Part shown: piece by piece, positions 63,844 to 64,000 of the stretch
Position numbering within the stretch: position 1 is the stretch's first letter
Layout of the letters: every line of letters starts with the position of its first letter
NCBI GenBank assembly: GCA_040753075.1
Contig: JBFMHA010000011.1
Location: 1 to 64,000, forward strand
Direction: 5' to 3'
DNA: 64,000 bases
Source: UBA6814 sp040753075
Lineage (GTDB): Bacteria > Desulfobacterota > Desulfovibrionia > Desulfovibrionales > Desulfovibrionaceae
Translations under genes and position numbers: made by a program
Notes under the pieces: model-generated
The model's database searches: none
Told to the model about the DNA's origin: nothing
Seen by the model: the letters and a program-made list of their open reading frames with translations, nothing else

Positions 63844-64000
63844 ATGCGAGCCGAAACCAACCAGCCCACCACCCTCGGCCGGACCCTGCCCGGCCTGCCC
63901 GATCCCCTGGACGAGGTCCGGGAGATGGTCCGGGCCTGCATGCAGTGCGGGACCTGCACCGCCTCCTGCCCCAACGCCGCGTCCATGGACCTGACCCCGC
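63844..64000 (+). CDS. hdrC: HdrC-type 4Fe-4S subunit (partial, runs off the window)
   Basis: Only the first 52 residues are present, starting MRAETNQPTTLGRTLPGLPD with AAGGAGGA upstream. A first ferredoxin motif, CMQCGTCTASCP, is visible. HdrC with HdrB carries electrons from HdrA to the disulfide site; hdrB is expected just beyond the window. It follows the double HdrA gene by 47 bases. Confidence 0.85.
   Translation, partial: MRAETNQPTTLGRTLPGLPDPLDEVREMVRACMQCGTCTASCPNAASMDLTP

Overview
The window looks like chromosome of a strictly anaerobic sulfate reducer of the Desulfovibrio type (Desulfobacterota). It is very GC-rich and its genes fit that group: NiFe-hydrogenase maturation genes hypA and hypB, an Mrp-type Fe-S ATPase, an NfnAB-type flavin transhydrogenase, a LUD-domain protein and a large heterodisulfide-reductase (Hdr) operon. 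Species cannot be fixed from the sequence. The first 84 bases are C and G homopolymer and are probably a contig-end artefact.

Layout. 185-6717 (minus) is a branched-chain amino acid type ABC transporter operon with an acyl-CoA ligase inserted and a CBS-ACT protein at its head; livF is not in the window. 6967-9265 (plus) is hypA-hypB-mrp. 9335-26175 is a patchwork of small operons: an S49 peptidase lipoprotein, two outer-membrane-type lipoproteins (one FlgO-like), several small conserved proteins without known function, a DUF89-like protein, an EamA transporter, a cyclophilin, a BaiN-type flavoprotein, LUD and DUF2784 proteins, an HDOD/diguanylate cyclase pair, a DUF401 membrane protein and a PilZ-like protein. 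26733-42621 (minus) holds typA, a dihydrolipoamide-dehydrogenase-like protein, an acyltransferase, a multi-PAS histidine kinase overlapping its REC-HDOD partner, a DUF748/AsmA-like giant and nfnAB.

42720-42795 is tRNA-Thr(CGT). An integrated element of about 8.5 kb (42758-51363) sits in it, bounded by a perfect 60-bp direct repeat. It carries a tyrosine integrase with an excisionase-like HTH protein, a serine recombinase, a Cro-like HTH protein, a glycine-rich protein with a phage-like N-terminus, a winged-helix replication-like protein followed by iteron-like repeats, a cargo lipoprotein and small unknown proteins. Unusually, the repeat covers the 5' half and the promoter of the tRNA gene, so the element supplies those parts after integration.

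51405-64000 is the most interesting part. A sigma54-type response regulator and a hybrid histidine kinase (minus) are divergent from an operon (plus) encoding an FrhB-like protein, HdrA, MvhD, an FdhB-like ferredoxin protein, a 1159-residue double HdrA with an embedded receiver-like domain, and HdrC (cut by the window end). The intergenic region has a near-consensus -24/-12 promoter and two related 17-bp dyads, so the two-component pair probably controls the operon. The set looks like a flavin-based electron-bifurcating or confurcating complex whose input could be formate/NAD(P)H or an F420-like donor. The leader of the double-HdrA gene is tandemly duplicated and carries palindromes related to a small repeat element found next to nfnAB.
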